The notes under the pieces were generated by a model. The model was not told where the DNA came from and did no database searches. It saw nothing but the letters and a program-made list of their open reading frames with translations. A DNA stretch of 40,204 nucleotides. Source: an uncultured Clostridiaceae bacterium. GTDB taxonomy: Bacteria > Bacillota > Clostridia > TANB77 > CAG-508. Shown here piece by piece: positions 1 to 9,851 of the stretch. The position numbers were made by a program, and so were the translations under genes. Position 1 is the stretch's first letter; each line of letters opens with the position of its first letter. The stretch spans positions 1 through 40,204 of the forward strand of contig CAMVIX010000007.1 of NCBI GenBank assembly GCA_947167695.1, in the 5' to 3' direction.

Positions 1-70
1 CCCTCAAGGATTCGAACCTTGGACCCACCGGTTATGAGCCGGTTGCTCTGACCAACTGAGCTAAGGGCGC
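1..70 (-). tRNA. tRNA with CAU anticodon (Met or Ile2), 3' end cut by window edge
   Basis: Reverse complement GCGCCCTTAGCTCAGTTGGTCAGAGCAACCGGCTCATAACCGGTGGGTCCAAGGTTCGAATCCTTGAGGG has D-arm, CAT anticodon loop and T-arm; 3' acceptor strand runs off position 1. Confidence 0.93.
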
Positions 71-245
71 ATTTCTTAACGCAAGATAAAGTATAATATA
101 TTTTAAACTCATTGTCAATACTTTAACACTAAATTTTTTTAGAAAATTTTTTAAAATGTTAAAAAGCCCATAAATTCTGTGGTATAATATTTTATACTTA
201 AGATTAATTTAAGGTTTAAATTGTATATTTATTTTGGAGGAAGAA

Positions 246-911
246 ATGAAGATATTAATTATAGAAGATGACAAAATTTTATCAGATACAATAAAACAGT
301 GCATAGAAAAGCAATATAATACAGAGCAAGCATTTGATGGCGAAGAGGGAATATTATATGCTGAACAAAATATTTATGATTTGATTATTTTAGATATAAT
401 GATGCCTATAATGAATGGATTTGAAGTTATAAAGCAAATGAGAGATAAAAACATCTCTACACCAGTATTAATTCTCACAGCACGTGATGGCCTTGATGAT
501 AAATTAAAAGGCTTTAAATTAGGTGCAGATGATTATCTGATAAAACCATTTGAAAGGGAAGAGCTAATTGCAAGAATTGAAGCAATTATAAGAAGAACAA
601 GTGGAAATTACTTTGAAAACACACTTACGTATGAGAATTTAAACTTGGATTTATCTAGTAGGCAAGCAACAGTAAGTGGAAAAAATCTGGAATTACAAGG
701 AAAGCAATTTGATTTATTAGAGTATTTAATAAAATATAAGGGCACTATTATTACAAAAGAGCAGATTTTTGACAAAATATGGGGATTTGATAGCGAAACT
801 ACTACAAATGTTGTAGAGGTATATGCAAGTGGACTTAGAAAAGAACTGAAAAAGTTTGGAATGGATGAACATTTAAAAACAATTAGAGGAGTAGGGTATA
901 TTTGGAAATAG
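246..911 (+). CDS. OmpR/PhoB-family response regulator
   Basis: Receiver domain (ILIIEDD, LDIMMPIMNGFEV, LTARDG, KPF) plus winged-helix C-terminus (TIRGVGYIWK); ATG at 246 after GGAGGAAG. Confidence 0.95.
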   Translation: MKILIIEDDKILSDTIKQCIEKQYNTEQAFDGEEGILYAEQNIYDLIILDIMMPIMNGFEVIKQMRDKNISTPVLILTARDGLDDKLKGFKLGADDYLIKPFEREELIARIEAIIRRTSGNYFENTLTYENLNLDLSSRQATVSGKNLELQGKQFDLLEYLIKYKGTIITKEQIFDKIWGFDSETTTNVVEVYASGLRKELKKFGMDEHLKTIRGVGYIWK

Positions 912-921
912 GAGGTAAATA

Positions 922-2235
922 ATGCAAGAAAAAAAACTAATAAAAAAACAATTACTTAAAAATATGCTATATAATTTTATAGCATTTAGCATAATTTTTA
1001 CTATTTTTGGAGCAATTATATTTAACAATCTGGTAACAGAACTATATAAATCTGTGGATAGTGAACTAGAAATTGCAGTAGATAGATATTCAAAGAAGGA
1101 TAATATAATAGAAAAGAATTATTTAAGTGAAAGACTGCCAAAAGGCGAAAATCCAATAGATGAAATAAGAAAGCTAGACGGAATAGATGGAAAAAATCAT
1201 ATTAATCCAAGGATTGTAGAAATAATAAGAGATAATAACGGAATGATAGTAAACGAAGAAAGCATAGGAAAATTTTACAATGAATTATATTCCAAAGCAA
1301 AATTCTCAAATAATCAGTTAGACCAAATATATGATATAAAAATAGAAGAATATTATTACCGAGGAATAAATATTAAAATAACAGATGAAGATGGGAATAT
1401 AAAATACGCCCAATTACTTATCAATGTAGATGCAGAAAAAAATATAATAGATAACTATCTAAATATTTTAACATTAGGGATAATAACAACTATTGGCCTT
1501 TCGATTTTAGCAAGTTATGCACTTTCAAAATATACCTTAAAGCCTATTGTAGCTTCATGGCAAAAGCAAACAGAATTTGTACAAAATGCTTCACACGAAC
1601 TTAGAACACCACTTACAATAATACAAACGAAACAGGAGCTCCTATTACAAGAGCCAGAGAGCAAAATAATAGATAAATCGGAAGATATAAGTTTAACATT
1701 AAACGAAGCCAAAAGACTAGGAAAGCTAACTAAAGATTTAATGCTTTTAGCAAGAGCAGATTCAAATGTTGTTTTACTGAATAAGGAAGAAACAGAAGTT
1801 GACAAGTTTTTAAAAGAAATTGTAGTTCCTTACCAGGACTATGCAGCAGCCCAAGGGAAAGAAATAAAGCTTAACCTAAAGTATGAAAAGTCTATAAGTA
1901 TAGATAGAAATAAAATACATGAATTAATGGTAATATTACTAGATAACGCAATGAAATATACAGAAAAAAATGAAAGTATTGAGATTAACACATATTCAAA
2001 AGAGGGCAAATGCGTAATTGAGGTTAGAGATACAGGAATTGGAGTAAATGACGAAACGATAATACATGCTTTTGATAGATTTTATAGAGAAGATAAGGCT
2101 CGTTCAAGAAAAGCAGGCGGAAGCGGGCTAGGCTTAGCCATAGCACAATCTATAGTAAATTTGCATGGAGGCACAATTAAACTAGCACACAACCAGCCAA
2201 AAGGTACAGTTGTAATACTAAAATTACCAAGATAA
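922..2235 (+). CDS. Sensor histidine kinase
   Basis: Two TM segments, HisKA (FVQNASHELRTPLTII), HATPase (LLDNAMKYTEKNE, GSGLGLAI); follows the response regulator directly. Confidence 0.95.
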   Translation: MQEKKLIKKQLLKNMLYNFIAFSIIFTIFGAIIFNNLVTELYKSVDSELEIAVDRYSKKDNIIEKNYLSERLPKGENPIDEIRKLDGIDGKNHINPRIVEIIRDNNGMIVNEESIGKFYNELYSKAKFSNNQLDQIYDIKIEEYYYRGINIKITDEDGNIKYAQLLINVDAEKNIIDNYLNILTLGIITTIGLSILASYALSKYTLKPIVASWQKQTEFVQNASHELRTPLTIIQTKQELLLQEPESKIIDKSEDISLTLNEAKRLGKLTKDLMLLARADSNVVLLNKEETEVDKFLKEIVVPYQDYAAAQGKEIKLNLKYEKSISIDRNKIHELMVILLDNAMKYTEKNESIEINTYSKEGKCVIEVRDTGIGVNDETIIHAFDRFYREDKARSRKAGGSGLGLAIAQSIVNLHGGTIKLAHNQPKGTVVILKLPR

Positions 2236-2292
2236 AATAAAAATCACTTCTATTAATACATTGCATATAATATTGTGGTAGAGGTGATTTTT

Positions 2293-2589
2293 ATGATAGA
2301 TGGAATGTATGAGTTAACGCTGAATACACCAATGGGGAATATACCATGTAAAATAGGACTCTGGCAGGAAAGAGGCTCTTTAAGTGGGAGCATGGAAATA
2401 ATGGGATCTAAAAATTATTTTAGTGGTGGAAAAGTGGAGGATAACAAATGTATATTTTCAGGGGAATTTAACACTCCAATGGGAAATATAAGCTATAAAA
2501 TACTAGGAATAGTTGAAGGAGATAATTTAAGTGTCTTTGCAGAGACTAATAAGGGCAGATTTAAATTAGAAGGAAAAAGGGTAAAATAG
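2293..2589 (+). CDS. Small beta-rich conserved hypothetical protein
   Basis: ORF with GAGGTG before ATG 2293; repeated NTPMGNI motif suggests an internal beta duplication. Confidence 0.7.
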   Translation: MIDGMYELTLNTPMGNIPCKIGLWQERGSLSGSMEIMGSKNYFSGGKVEDNKCIFSGEFNTPMGNISYKILGIVEGDNLSVFAETNKGRFKLEGKRVK

Positions 2590-2592
2590 TTG

Positions 2593-2664
2593 AAGCCAAT
2601 TGTGGCATATTACTTTGGAATAGAAAATGTTTTCTATGCCAAAGTAATATGCCACAATTGGCTT
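2593..2664. terminator. Very long near-perfect hairpin between 2589 and phoH
   Basis: AAGCCAATTGTGGCATATTACTTTGG (2593-2618) is the exact reverse complement of 2639-2664; inner ATAGAAAA-TG-TTTTCTAT continues the stem with one mismatch. Confidence 0.8.
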
Positions 2665-2787
2665 TCCTAAATCATAAAAAAACCGATTTTTTTCTTGATT
2701 TATTTACATAATTATGATATATTGAAGGTGTAATCTCATAATAATTATCCCATAAAATTGGGATAAAAAGAAAGGAGCTATAGTATT

Positions 2788-4146
2788 ATGAGAAAAACCT
2801 TCGTACTCCGGACGGGTGCAATAATAGCATCTGCCGATACGACGCTGAGGTTTGGCGCAGATAACACTATTGTTATCCCACTTGCCATCCTACAGCACCT
2901 GCATACGTACAACGGTATTCCGGAAAAAAAGCGTATTGCAGTACAGTTCCTGGATTACATTAGCTCAATTCCAAGAGAACAGCTTTTGTCGAGGGAGGGA
3001 TTTAAGCAGAAAAATGGAAGCTACCTTCGGGTAGTTGATAACTCTGAACCTTTAGATGAAAGAATCAATTCAATGGTTGATTTTACAAGGATGGATAAAA
3101 GAGTTTACCAAGTATGCTTGGATTTGCAAAAAGAAGGAAATCCAAATGTTGTCCTGATTTCAAAAAATCCTCCAATTAGGCTAAAAGCTGCAGTAATCGG
3201 TGTGGAAGCTGATACTTTTAAGGATGAATTGTTTCCTAGCCCCAATGAGCAGTATAAGGGGTTTGAGACAGTTTATACAACTCACGAAGTTGTAGACCTG
3301 CTTCACAAAGAAAAGAGTATCCCAAAAGAATTGATTTACAAACACGAAAAAATTTCATGGGTTGAAAATCTTTTTTTGGACATTCACACTGAAAGCTCAC
3401 CTACAATAGCAAGATATTCAGGTGGAAAAATATGGCCAATTAAATATGCAAAGAGCTTGCCTAATGGGTATAAGGCTTTAAACATGGAGCAGACAATGTT
3501 TTGGGAATGCCTGCTGACACCTCCTGAAGAAGCACCACTTGTGGTTGTAAAAGGAGCAGCGGGAACAGGAAAAACTTTCTGCGCATTGGCTATGGCTTTG
3601 GAAAAACTTGCAAAATATTCTGATGTTGAGCTATATGATCAGATCTTAGTTGCTACACCTATTATTACTGTTAGCAATGAACAAATTGGGTTCTTACCAG
3701 GAGATATTGATGAAAAGGTTGGACCATATCTCGGCGGAATTATGGATAATCTAAAGGCAATTTTCAGGGAGAAAAATCCAGAGGCTGATAATGCTACTTT
3801 AACAGATTCAGCTTTGGAACTTTTCGAGAGAAAGTTTATCCAGATTCAGCCTATTGGTTTCTTACGTGGAAGAACGATTCCTAAAACTGTTTTCATTATC
3901 GACGAAACCCAGAACATTAAACCGAGTGATATAAAAGATATTGTTACTCGTGCTGCAAAGGGATCGAAGTTTATTTTCCTGGGAGACTCAACTCAGATTA
4001 ATAATCCAGAACTGACAGAGCGCTATAACGGGCTTGTTTATCTTTCTGAAAAAATGAAAGGAAATAAGTATTGCTGGCAAATTACTTTGAGCAGTGACAA
4101 ATCTGTAAGAAGTGAACTGGCACAGGAAGCGCTAGACGTACTATAA
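2788..4146 (+). CDS. PIN-PhoH family ATPase (YlaK-like)
   Basis: Walker A VVKGAAGTGKTF, Walker B VFIIDETQN, FLGDSTQINNPEL; N-terminal PIN-like domain; SD AAAGGAG. Confidence 0.9.
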   Translation: MRKTFVLRTGAIIASADTTLRFGADNTIVIPLAILQHLHTYNGIPEKKRIAVQFLDYISSIPREQLLSREGFKQKNGSYLRVVDNSEPLDERINSMVDFTRMDKRVYQVCLDLQKEGNPNVVLISKNPPIRLKAAVIGVEADTFKDELFPSPNEQYKGFETVYTTHEVVDLLHKEKSIPKELIYKHEKISWVENLFLDIHTESSPTIARYSGGKIWPIKYAKSLPNGYKALNMEQTMFWECLLTPPEEAPLVVVKGAAGTGKTFCALAMALEKLAKYSDVELYDQILVATPIITVSNEQIGFLPGDIDEKVGPYLGGIMDNLKAIFREKNPEADNATLTDSALELFERKFIQIQPIGFLRGRTIPKTVFIIDETQNIKPSDIKDIVTRAAKGSKFIFLGDSTQINNPELTERYNGLVYLSEKMKGNKYCWQITLSSDKSVRSELAQEALDVL

Positions 4147-4157
4147 CTCTTTGAACT

Positions 4158-4190
4158 CAAAAATGACCGCGTAAATCGCGGTCATTTTTG
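4158..4190. terminator. Bidirectional terminator between phoH and mutS2
   Basis: CAAAAATGACCGCG-TAAAT-CGCGGTCATTTTTG, 14-bp perfect stem, convergent genes. Confidence 0.92.
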
Positions 4191-4207
4191 GATATTGCGT
4201 AGAATAT

Positions 4208-6555
4208 TTATTTCTTCAATTCCACTACAGTAACTCCCATTTCGCCTTCTCCAAATGCGCCATATCTAAAAGATACTACATGTGGATTTCCCTTTAGGTA
4301 TTCTTGAACACCTTTTCTAAGAGCACCAGTACCTTTGCCATGTACAATTCGAATAGTAGAAAGACCTGATAAAACGCAATTATCTAAATATTTATCAAGA
4401 ATAAGTCTGGCTTCTTCTACATTTGTTCCAAGGATATTTATTTCAGATGGAACACTGTTTATTTTAAGAGATGCATTAGGTCTATGCTTTTCAATTGTTT
4501 CTGTTTTAATAGGAGTTCCAACTTCTAATTGCGATACTGGAAAATACATTTTTGAGCTTCCAACTTGTATTTGGACTTTACCGAGACTTATCAGGGATAC
4601 TTAAAATTTGGCCGTTCATACCAATAGGGTTTATTTTAACAAAATCTCCAATATGAATTTGTGAATTACTAAGTGGAGAAAAATCTTCTACATTATGAGT
4701 AAATGTATTTTCTGATATCTTCTCTTTAAGTTTTCTTCTAAGTTTATTTGCCTCGCTTTTCGAAGAAGTATTTTCTAAATCGCGAAGTATTTCATCGGCT
4801 TCTTCTTTAGCATCAAGTAAAATTTGCCTAGCCTTTTCTTTCGCTAAATTTACAGATTCTGCTTGAGATTTGTCTAAATCATTTTTTTGATTTTTTAAAT
4901 AATTTTTTAATTCTTCAATTTCTTTAGAATTAGATAAAATCTTTTCTTTTTCTTCTTCAATTTTCTTTTTATCATCATAGATACTTCTTAAGATATCTTC
5001 AATAGAAACGGTATTGCTTGAAACAAGAGATTCTGCTTTTTCCAAAATGCTCTCATCCAATCCAAGTCTTTTACTTATTGCAAAAGCATTACTTTGACCA
5101 GGTACACCAATAAGTAGCTTGTATGTTGGACATAAACTTTGAACATCGAATTCAGAACTTGCATTTTCAAAACCATCTGTAACTAATGCATAGTTTTTTA
5201 CTTCAGGATAATGTGTAGTAGAAAGAGTTAAACACCCTTTTTGATTAAGGGCATCTAATATGCTGATGGCCAGGCTTGAACCTTCAACTGGGTCTGTACC
5301 AGAGCCAAGCTCATCTAATAGAACAAGGCTGTTTGAAGATGCACAGTTTAATATTTCGACTATATTTGTCATATGAGAAGAAAAGGTACTAAGCGATTCT
5401 TGTATGCTTTGCTCGTCTCCAATGTCTGCAAATATATTATCGAAAACACAAACAGTACTTTTTTCTTCGGCTGGAATATACATACCACTTGCTGCCATTG
5501 CACACAAAAGACCGTGTGGTTTTTAATGCAACAGTTTTTCCACCAGTGTTTGGACCTGTAATTATTAAGCAAGAAAAATCTTTGCCAAGTGGAAGGCTAA
5601 TTGGTACTACTTTGCTAGAATCAATTAAAGGATGCCTAGCTTTTATCAAGTTAATAGATTTTTCTTCTTGTAAAACAGGTTCATTTGCATTAATACTCCT
5701 TGCATATTTTGCTTTTGCAAAACTAAAATCTATTTTACCTATTAATTTTGCATTTTGTTCTAATTCATTTATATATGGATAAAATAAAGAGGTTAAGTCA
5801 TGCAAAATTTTTTCAATTTCGTTGTTCTCTTCTATTTTCAATGAATTTAGTTTATTATTCATATCAAAAATTGTTATTGGCTCGATAAATACTGTAGAGC
5901 CACTTGAAGAAATATCGTGAATAAAACCACTTATTTCGCTTTGCCTTTCTTGTTTAACCGGAATAACAAATCTACCTGCACGAATAGTAACAACTGGTTC
6001 TTGTATGTAACTAGCACGTAGATATGAGTTTAGCTTTTGGCGGATTTCTGATTCAAGCTTTTGAATATCTTTCCTAATATGCCATAAAGTAGTTGATGCA
6101 TGGTCATCAATAGTATTTTCATCTAATATTGCAGAAAACACAGCTTGCTCAATGCTAGGGTTTGAATATAGGCAAGAAAAATACTCTATTAAATTTACAC
6201 AAAAAGAAGTATCAATATCTGAATGAAAATATTCCTTTAATTCACGTGACATTTTTAAAATATTACCAAGCTCTAAAAGAGCAGTAGCGGAAAGACTACC
6301 TTGAGCTTTTAGAGCTTTTAAGAAAACTGTAATGTCAGCTATTTCAGAAATTGGCGGGGATGCTTTTCTATACAGCAAAATATGGCTTTCGGTAGTTTCA
6401 GCTAAAGCCTTTCTTGCTCTTCCTAAATCAGTAAAAGGCATAAGACCTTTTGCTAGATTCTTGCCAATGCTGGTAACAGCGAAGCCAGACAATATTTCTA
6501 ATATTTTTGGGTATTCTATTTTATCTAAATATTTAGTGTCCATTTTTCCCTCCAA
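4208..6555 (-). CDS. mutS2: Endonuclease MutS2, reading frame requires two +1 shifts at CGG (extra C at 5514 and 4583)
   Basis: Track ORFs 5437-6555, 4578-5507 and 4208-4549 are consecutive MutS2 parts (core, [11 protein letters not shown]-loop, DELGSGTDP, coiled coil, Smr domain [13 protein letters not shown]). Length 2348 = 3n+2. Confidence 0.95.
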
Positions 6556-6760
6556 AGCCTATTATGCCATAAATTAGAAAAAAATACAACAATAAAAATA
6601 GAACAAGGGACAAAGGGACGTTCTTTTTGTCTAGCACATTTCACAGATTTTAGGACTTAGCAACGTGTATACAAATACTAATTGGAAAATATTGCAAATA
6701 TAATTTTTATTTGATATAATACTATATAAATTAATTAAATTTTTATATGGAGGAAATAAA

Positions 6761-6958
6761 ATGAAATTTACTGTAATCGTGCAAAAAGAAGAAGATTGGT
6801 ATGTTTCAAAGTGCTTAGACAATAGTGTAACTTCCCAAGGAAAAACTATAGAAGAATCGTTAAAAAATTTACAAGAAGCACTTGAACTGTTTTACGAAAC
6901 AGAAGAACCAGAACAGCCAAAACAAATATTAGTTACTACACTGGAGGTGGCAATATGA
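6761..6958 (+). CDS. HicB-like antitoxin (partial RNase H-fold domain only)
   Basis: MKFTVIVQKEEDWYVSKCLDNSVTSQGKTIEESLKNLQEALELFYE is HicB-like; overlaps hicA start. Confidence 0.85.
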   Translation: MKFTVIVQKEEDWYVSKCLDNSVTSQGKTIEESLKNLQEALELFYETEEPEQPKQILVTTLEVAI

Positions 6959-7179
6959 GCTCTAAATATCCAACACTGCCACCTGAGGACATAATAAAAG
7001 CCCTAAAAAAATGTGGTTTCCAAAAGGTTTCTCAAAAAGGGAGCCATGCAAAATATAAAAATTATCAAACAGGAAGAATTTTTATCATTCCAATGCATAA
7101 AGAAATTGCTAAAGGAACTCTAAAAGGCATCTTAGAACAAGCAGACATTGAACTAGAAATATTTCTACAATATTTATAA
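6955..7179 (+). CDS. HicA-like mRNA interferase toxin
   Basis: LKKCGFQKVSQKGSHAKYKN...IIPMHKEIAKGTLKGILEQA matches the HicA dsRBD-like fold with catalytic GSH. Confidence 0.9.
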   Translation: MSSKYPTLPPEDIIKALKKCGFQKVSQKGSHAKYKNYQTGRIFIIPMHKEIAKGTLKGILEQADIELEIFLQYL

Positions 7180-7264
7180 ATCTTTAAAAATCCCTTATTT
7201 TATTATATTGCTTTCACGTTAAACTTATGGTAAAATATTTCCATAAATAAAGCGGAGGCAAACA

Positions 7265-9077
7265 ATGGAAAAACAAGAAAAAATTCGCAATTTTAGCATT
7301 ATTGCGCATATAGACCATGGAAAATCTACTTTAGCTGATAGACTAATTGAAATGACGGGTGTACTTTCTAGTAGAGAAATGGAAAGTCAAGTGCTAGATA
7401 ATATGGATTTGGAGCGTGAAAGAGGAATTACGATTAAAGCACAAGCAGTACGCATGCAATATAAAGCTAAAAATGGTGAAGAGTATATATTTAATTTAAT
7501 AGACACACCGGGGCATGTAGACTTTAATTATGAGGTTTCTAGAAGCTTAGCTGCTTGCGAAGGGGCTATTTTAGTTGTGGATGCAAGCCAAGGAATAGAA
7601 GCGCAGACCCTAGCGAATGTGTATTTGGCTTTAGACAATAACCTAGATATTTTGCCAGTTATAAATAAGGTGGATTTACCAAATGCAAGACCAGACGAGG
7701 TAAAAAAAGAAATAGAAGATGTAATAGGAATTCCTGCGATGGATGCACCATGCATATCAGCTAAAACAGGACTAAATGTAGACGAGGTGCTAGAAAGAAT
7801 AATTACAGAATTTAAACCGCCAAAAGGAGATAAAAACGCTCCATTAAAATGCCTAATATTTGACTCAAAATATGATAACTACAAAGGTGCAGTAAGCTAT
7901 GTTAGAGTTAAAGAAGGTACATGTAAAGTAGGAGACGAAATTCTATTTATGGCAACTGGAAAAAAGTTTGTTGTAACAGAACTTCGGATATTTAGAGCCA
8001 GGAACATATAAGCCGGCCGAGGAATTATCTGCAGGTGAAGTAGGATATATTGTGGCAAGCGTAAAAACAATTTCAGACTTGCACGTAGGAGATACAATTA
8101 CAAATGCTATAAATCCAGCAAAAGAGGCACTCCCAGGGTATAAAAAAGCAAATTCAATGGTATATTGTGGCTTGTATCCTATAGATGGAAGCGAATATGA
8201 ATCGTTAAAAGTAGCTTTAGAAAAATTAAAACTAAATGATGCAGCTTTAGAATATGAGCCAGAAACATCAGTAGCATTAGGGTTCGGATTTAGATGTGGA
8301 TTCTTAGGATTACTGCATTTAGAAATTGTACAGGAAAGATTAGATAGAGAATTTGATTTAGGGCTAATTACAACAGCACCATCAGTAATATATAAGGTGC
8401 ACAAAACAGATGGACAAGTAATAGATTTATATAATCCGGTAGATTTGCCACCAAATCAAGAAATAAGCTATATAGAGGAGCCAATAGTAAAGGCTGAAAT
8501 AATGCTACCAAAAGAGTATGTAGGAAACATTATGAAAGTTTGCCAAGACAGGCGTGGCACATATATTGATATGAAATATTTAGATGAAGCAAGAGTAATA
8601 CTAGTGTATGAGTTACCATTAAATGAAATAATATATGATTTTTTTGACACATTAAAATCTAAATCAAAAGGTTATGCTTCGTTTGACTACGAATTTAAAG
8701 AGTATAGAAAATCTGATTTAGTAAAGCTAGACATACACATAAACGGGGAACCTGTAGATGCTCTATCATTCATAGTGCACAAAGATTCAGCTTATGATAG
8801 AGGTAGAAAAATGGCAGAAAAACTAAAAACAGTAATTCCAAGGCAATTATTTGAAATACCAATACAAGCAGTGGTATCTGGCAAAATAATAGCAAGAGAA
8901 ACAATATCTGCAATGAGAAAAGACGTGCTTGCAAAATGCTATGGTGGAGACATTACCAGAAAAAAGAAACTTCTAGAAAAACAGAAAAAAGGCAAAAAGA
9001 AAATGAGACAAATAGGAAACGTAGAAATTCCACAAGAAGCATTTTTAACAGTGCTTAAACTAGATGAGGAGGAATAA
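7265..9077 (+). CDS. lepA: Elongation factor 4 (LepA), reading frame requires a +1 shift at CGG (extra C at 7985)
   Basis: [37 protein letters not shown]-terminal [16 protein letters not shown]. Track ORFs 7265-8011 and 8052-9077 join; length 1813 = 3n+1. Confidence 0.95.
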
Positions 9078-9078
9078 C

Positions 9079-9825
9079 ATGAGAGAAAAAAGTTTTGATG
9101 ATCAAATAGAAGGAAGAAATGCAGTATTGGAGCTCTTAGAAAGCGGAAAAGATATTAACAAAATATTTATTGAAAAAGGGGAAAAGCATGGCTCAATAAA
9201 CAAAATAATTGCTATTGCAAGAGAGAGAAAAATTGTAATGGTAGAAAAAGATAAAAGACAATTGAGCGAGATGGCACAAACAGAAAACTACCAAGGTGTA
9301 ATCGCAATTGTACCTCCATTTGAATATGCAAATGTTGAAGACATACTTGATTTAGCAAAACAAAGAGGAGAAAAGCCATTTGTATTAATTTTAGATGGAA
9401 TTGAAGATCCACATAACTTAGGCTCAATTATACGTACTGCAGAAACAGCAGGAGTACATGGAATAATAATTCCCAAAAGACGTGCTGCAAGTGTAAATAG
9501 TACAGTAAACAAAGTATCAGCCGGTGCTGTACAGCATATGAAAATAGCAAGGGTAACAAACCTTACAGATTGTATAAGAAATTTAAAAGAAGCAGGACTA
9601 TGGATAATTGGAACAGATATGGATGCAAAAACTATTTATTATGACCAGGATTATACAGATGCAATTGGAATAGTAATAGGAAGCGAAGGCTTTGGAATGA
9701 GTAGGCTAGTAAAAGAAAACACAGATATTTTAATAAAAATTCCAATGAAGGGAAAAATTACATCATTAAATGCATCTGTATCAGCTGGAATTGTAATGTA
9801 TGAAGCAGTAAAACAAAGAAGATAA
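9079..9825 (+). CDS. TrmH/SpoU-family rRNA 2'-O-methyltransferase (RlmB-like)
   Basis: IEGRNAVLELLESG, LDGIEDPHNLGSIIRTAETAGVHGIIIPKRRAA, SLNASVSAGIVMYE; SD GAGGAGG. Confidence 0.93.
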   Translation: MREKSFDDQIEGRNAVLELLESGKDINKIFIEKGEKHGSINKIIAIARERKIVMVEKDKRQLSEMAQTENYQGVIAIVPPFEYANVEDILDLAKQRGEKPFVLILDGIEDPHNLGSIIRTAETAGVHGIIIPKRRAASVNSTVNKVSAGAVQHMKIARVTNLTDCIRNLKEAGLWIIGTDMDAKTIYYDQDYTDAIGIVIGSEGFGMSRLVKENTDILIKIPMKGKITSLNASVSAGIVMYEAVKQRR

Positions 9826-9851
9826 TATTGTATTAATGGAAAGAGTAAAAA

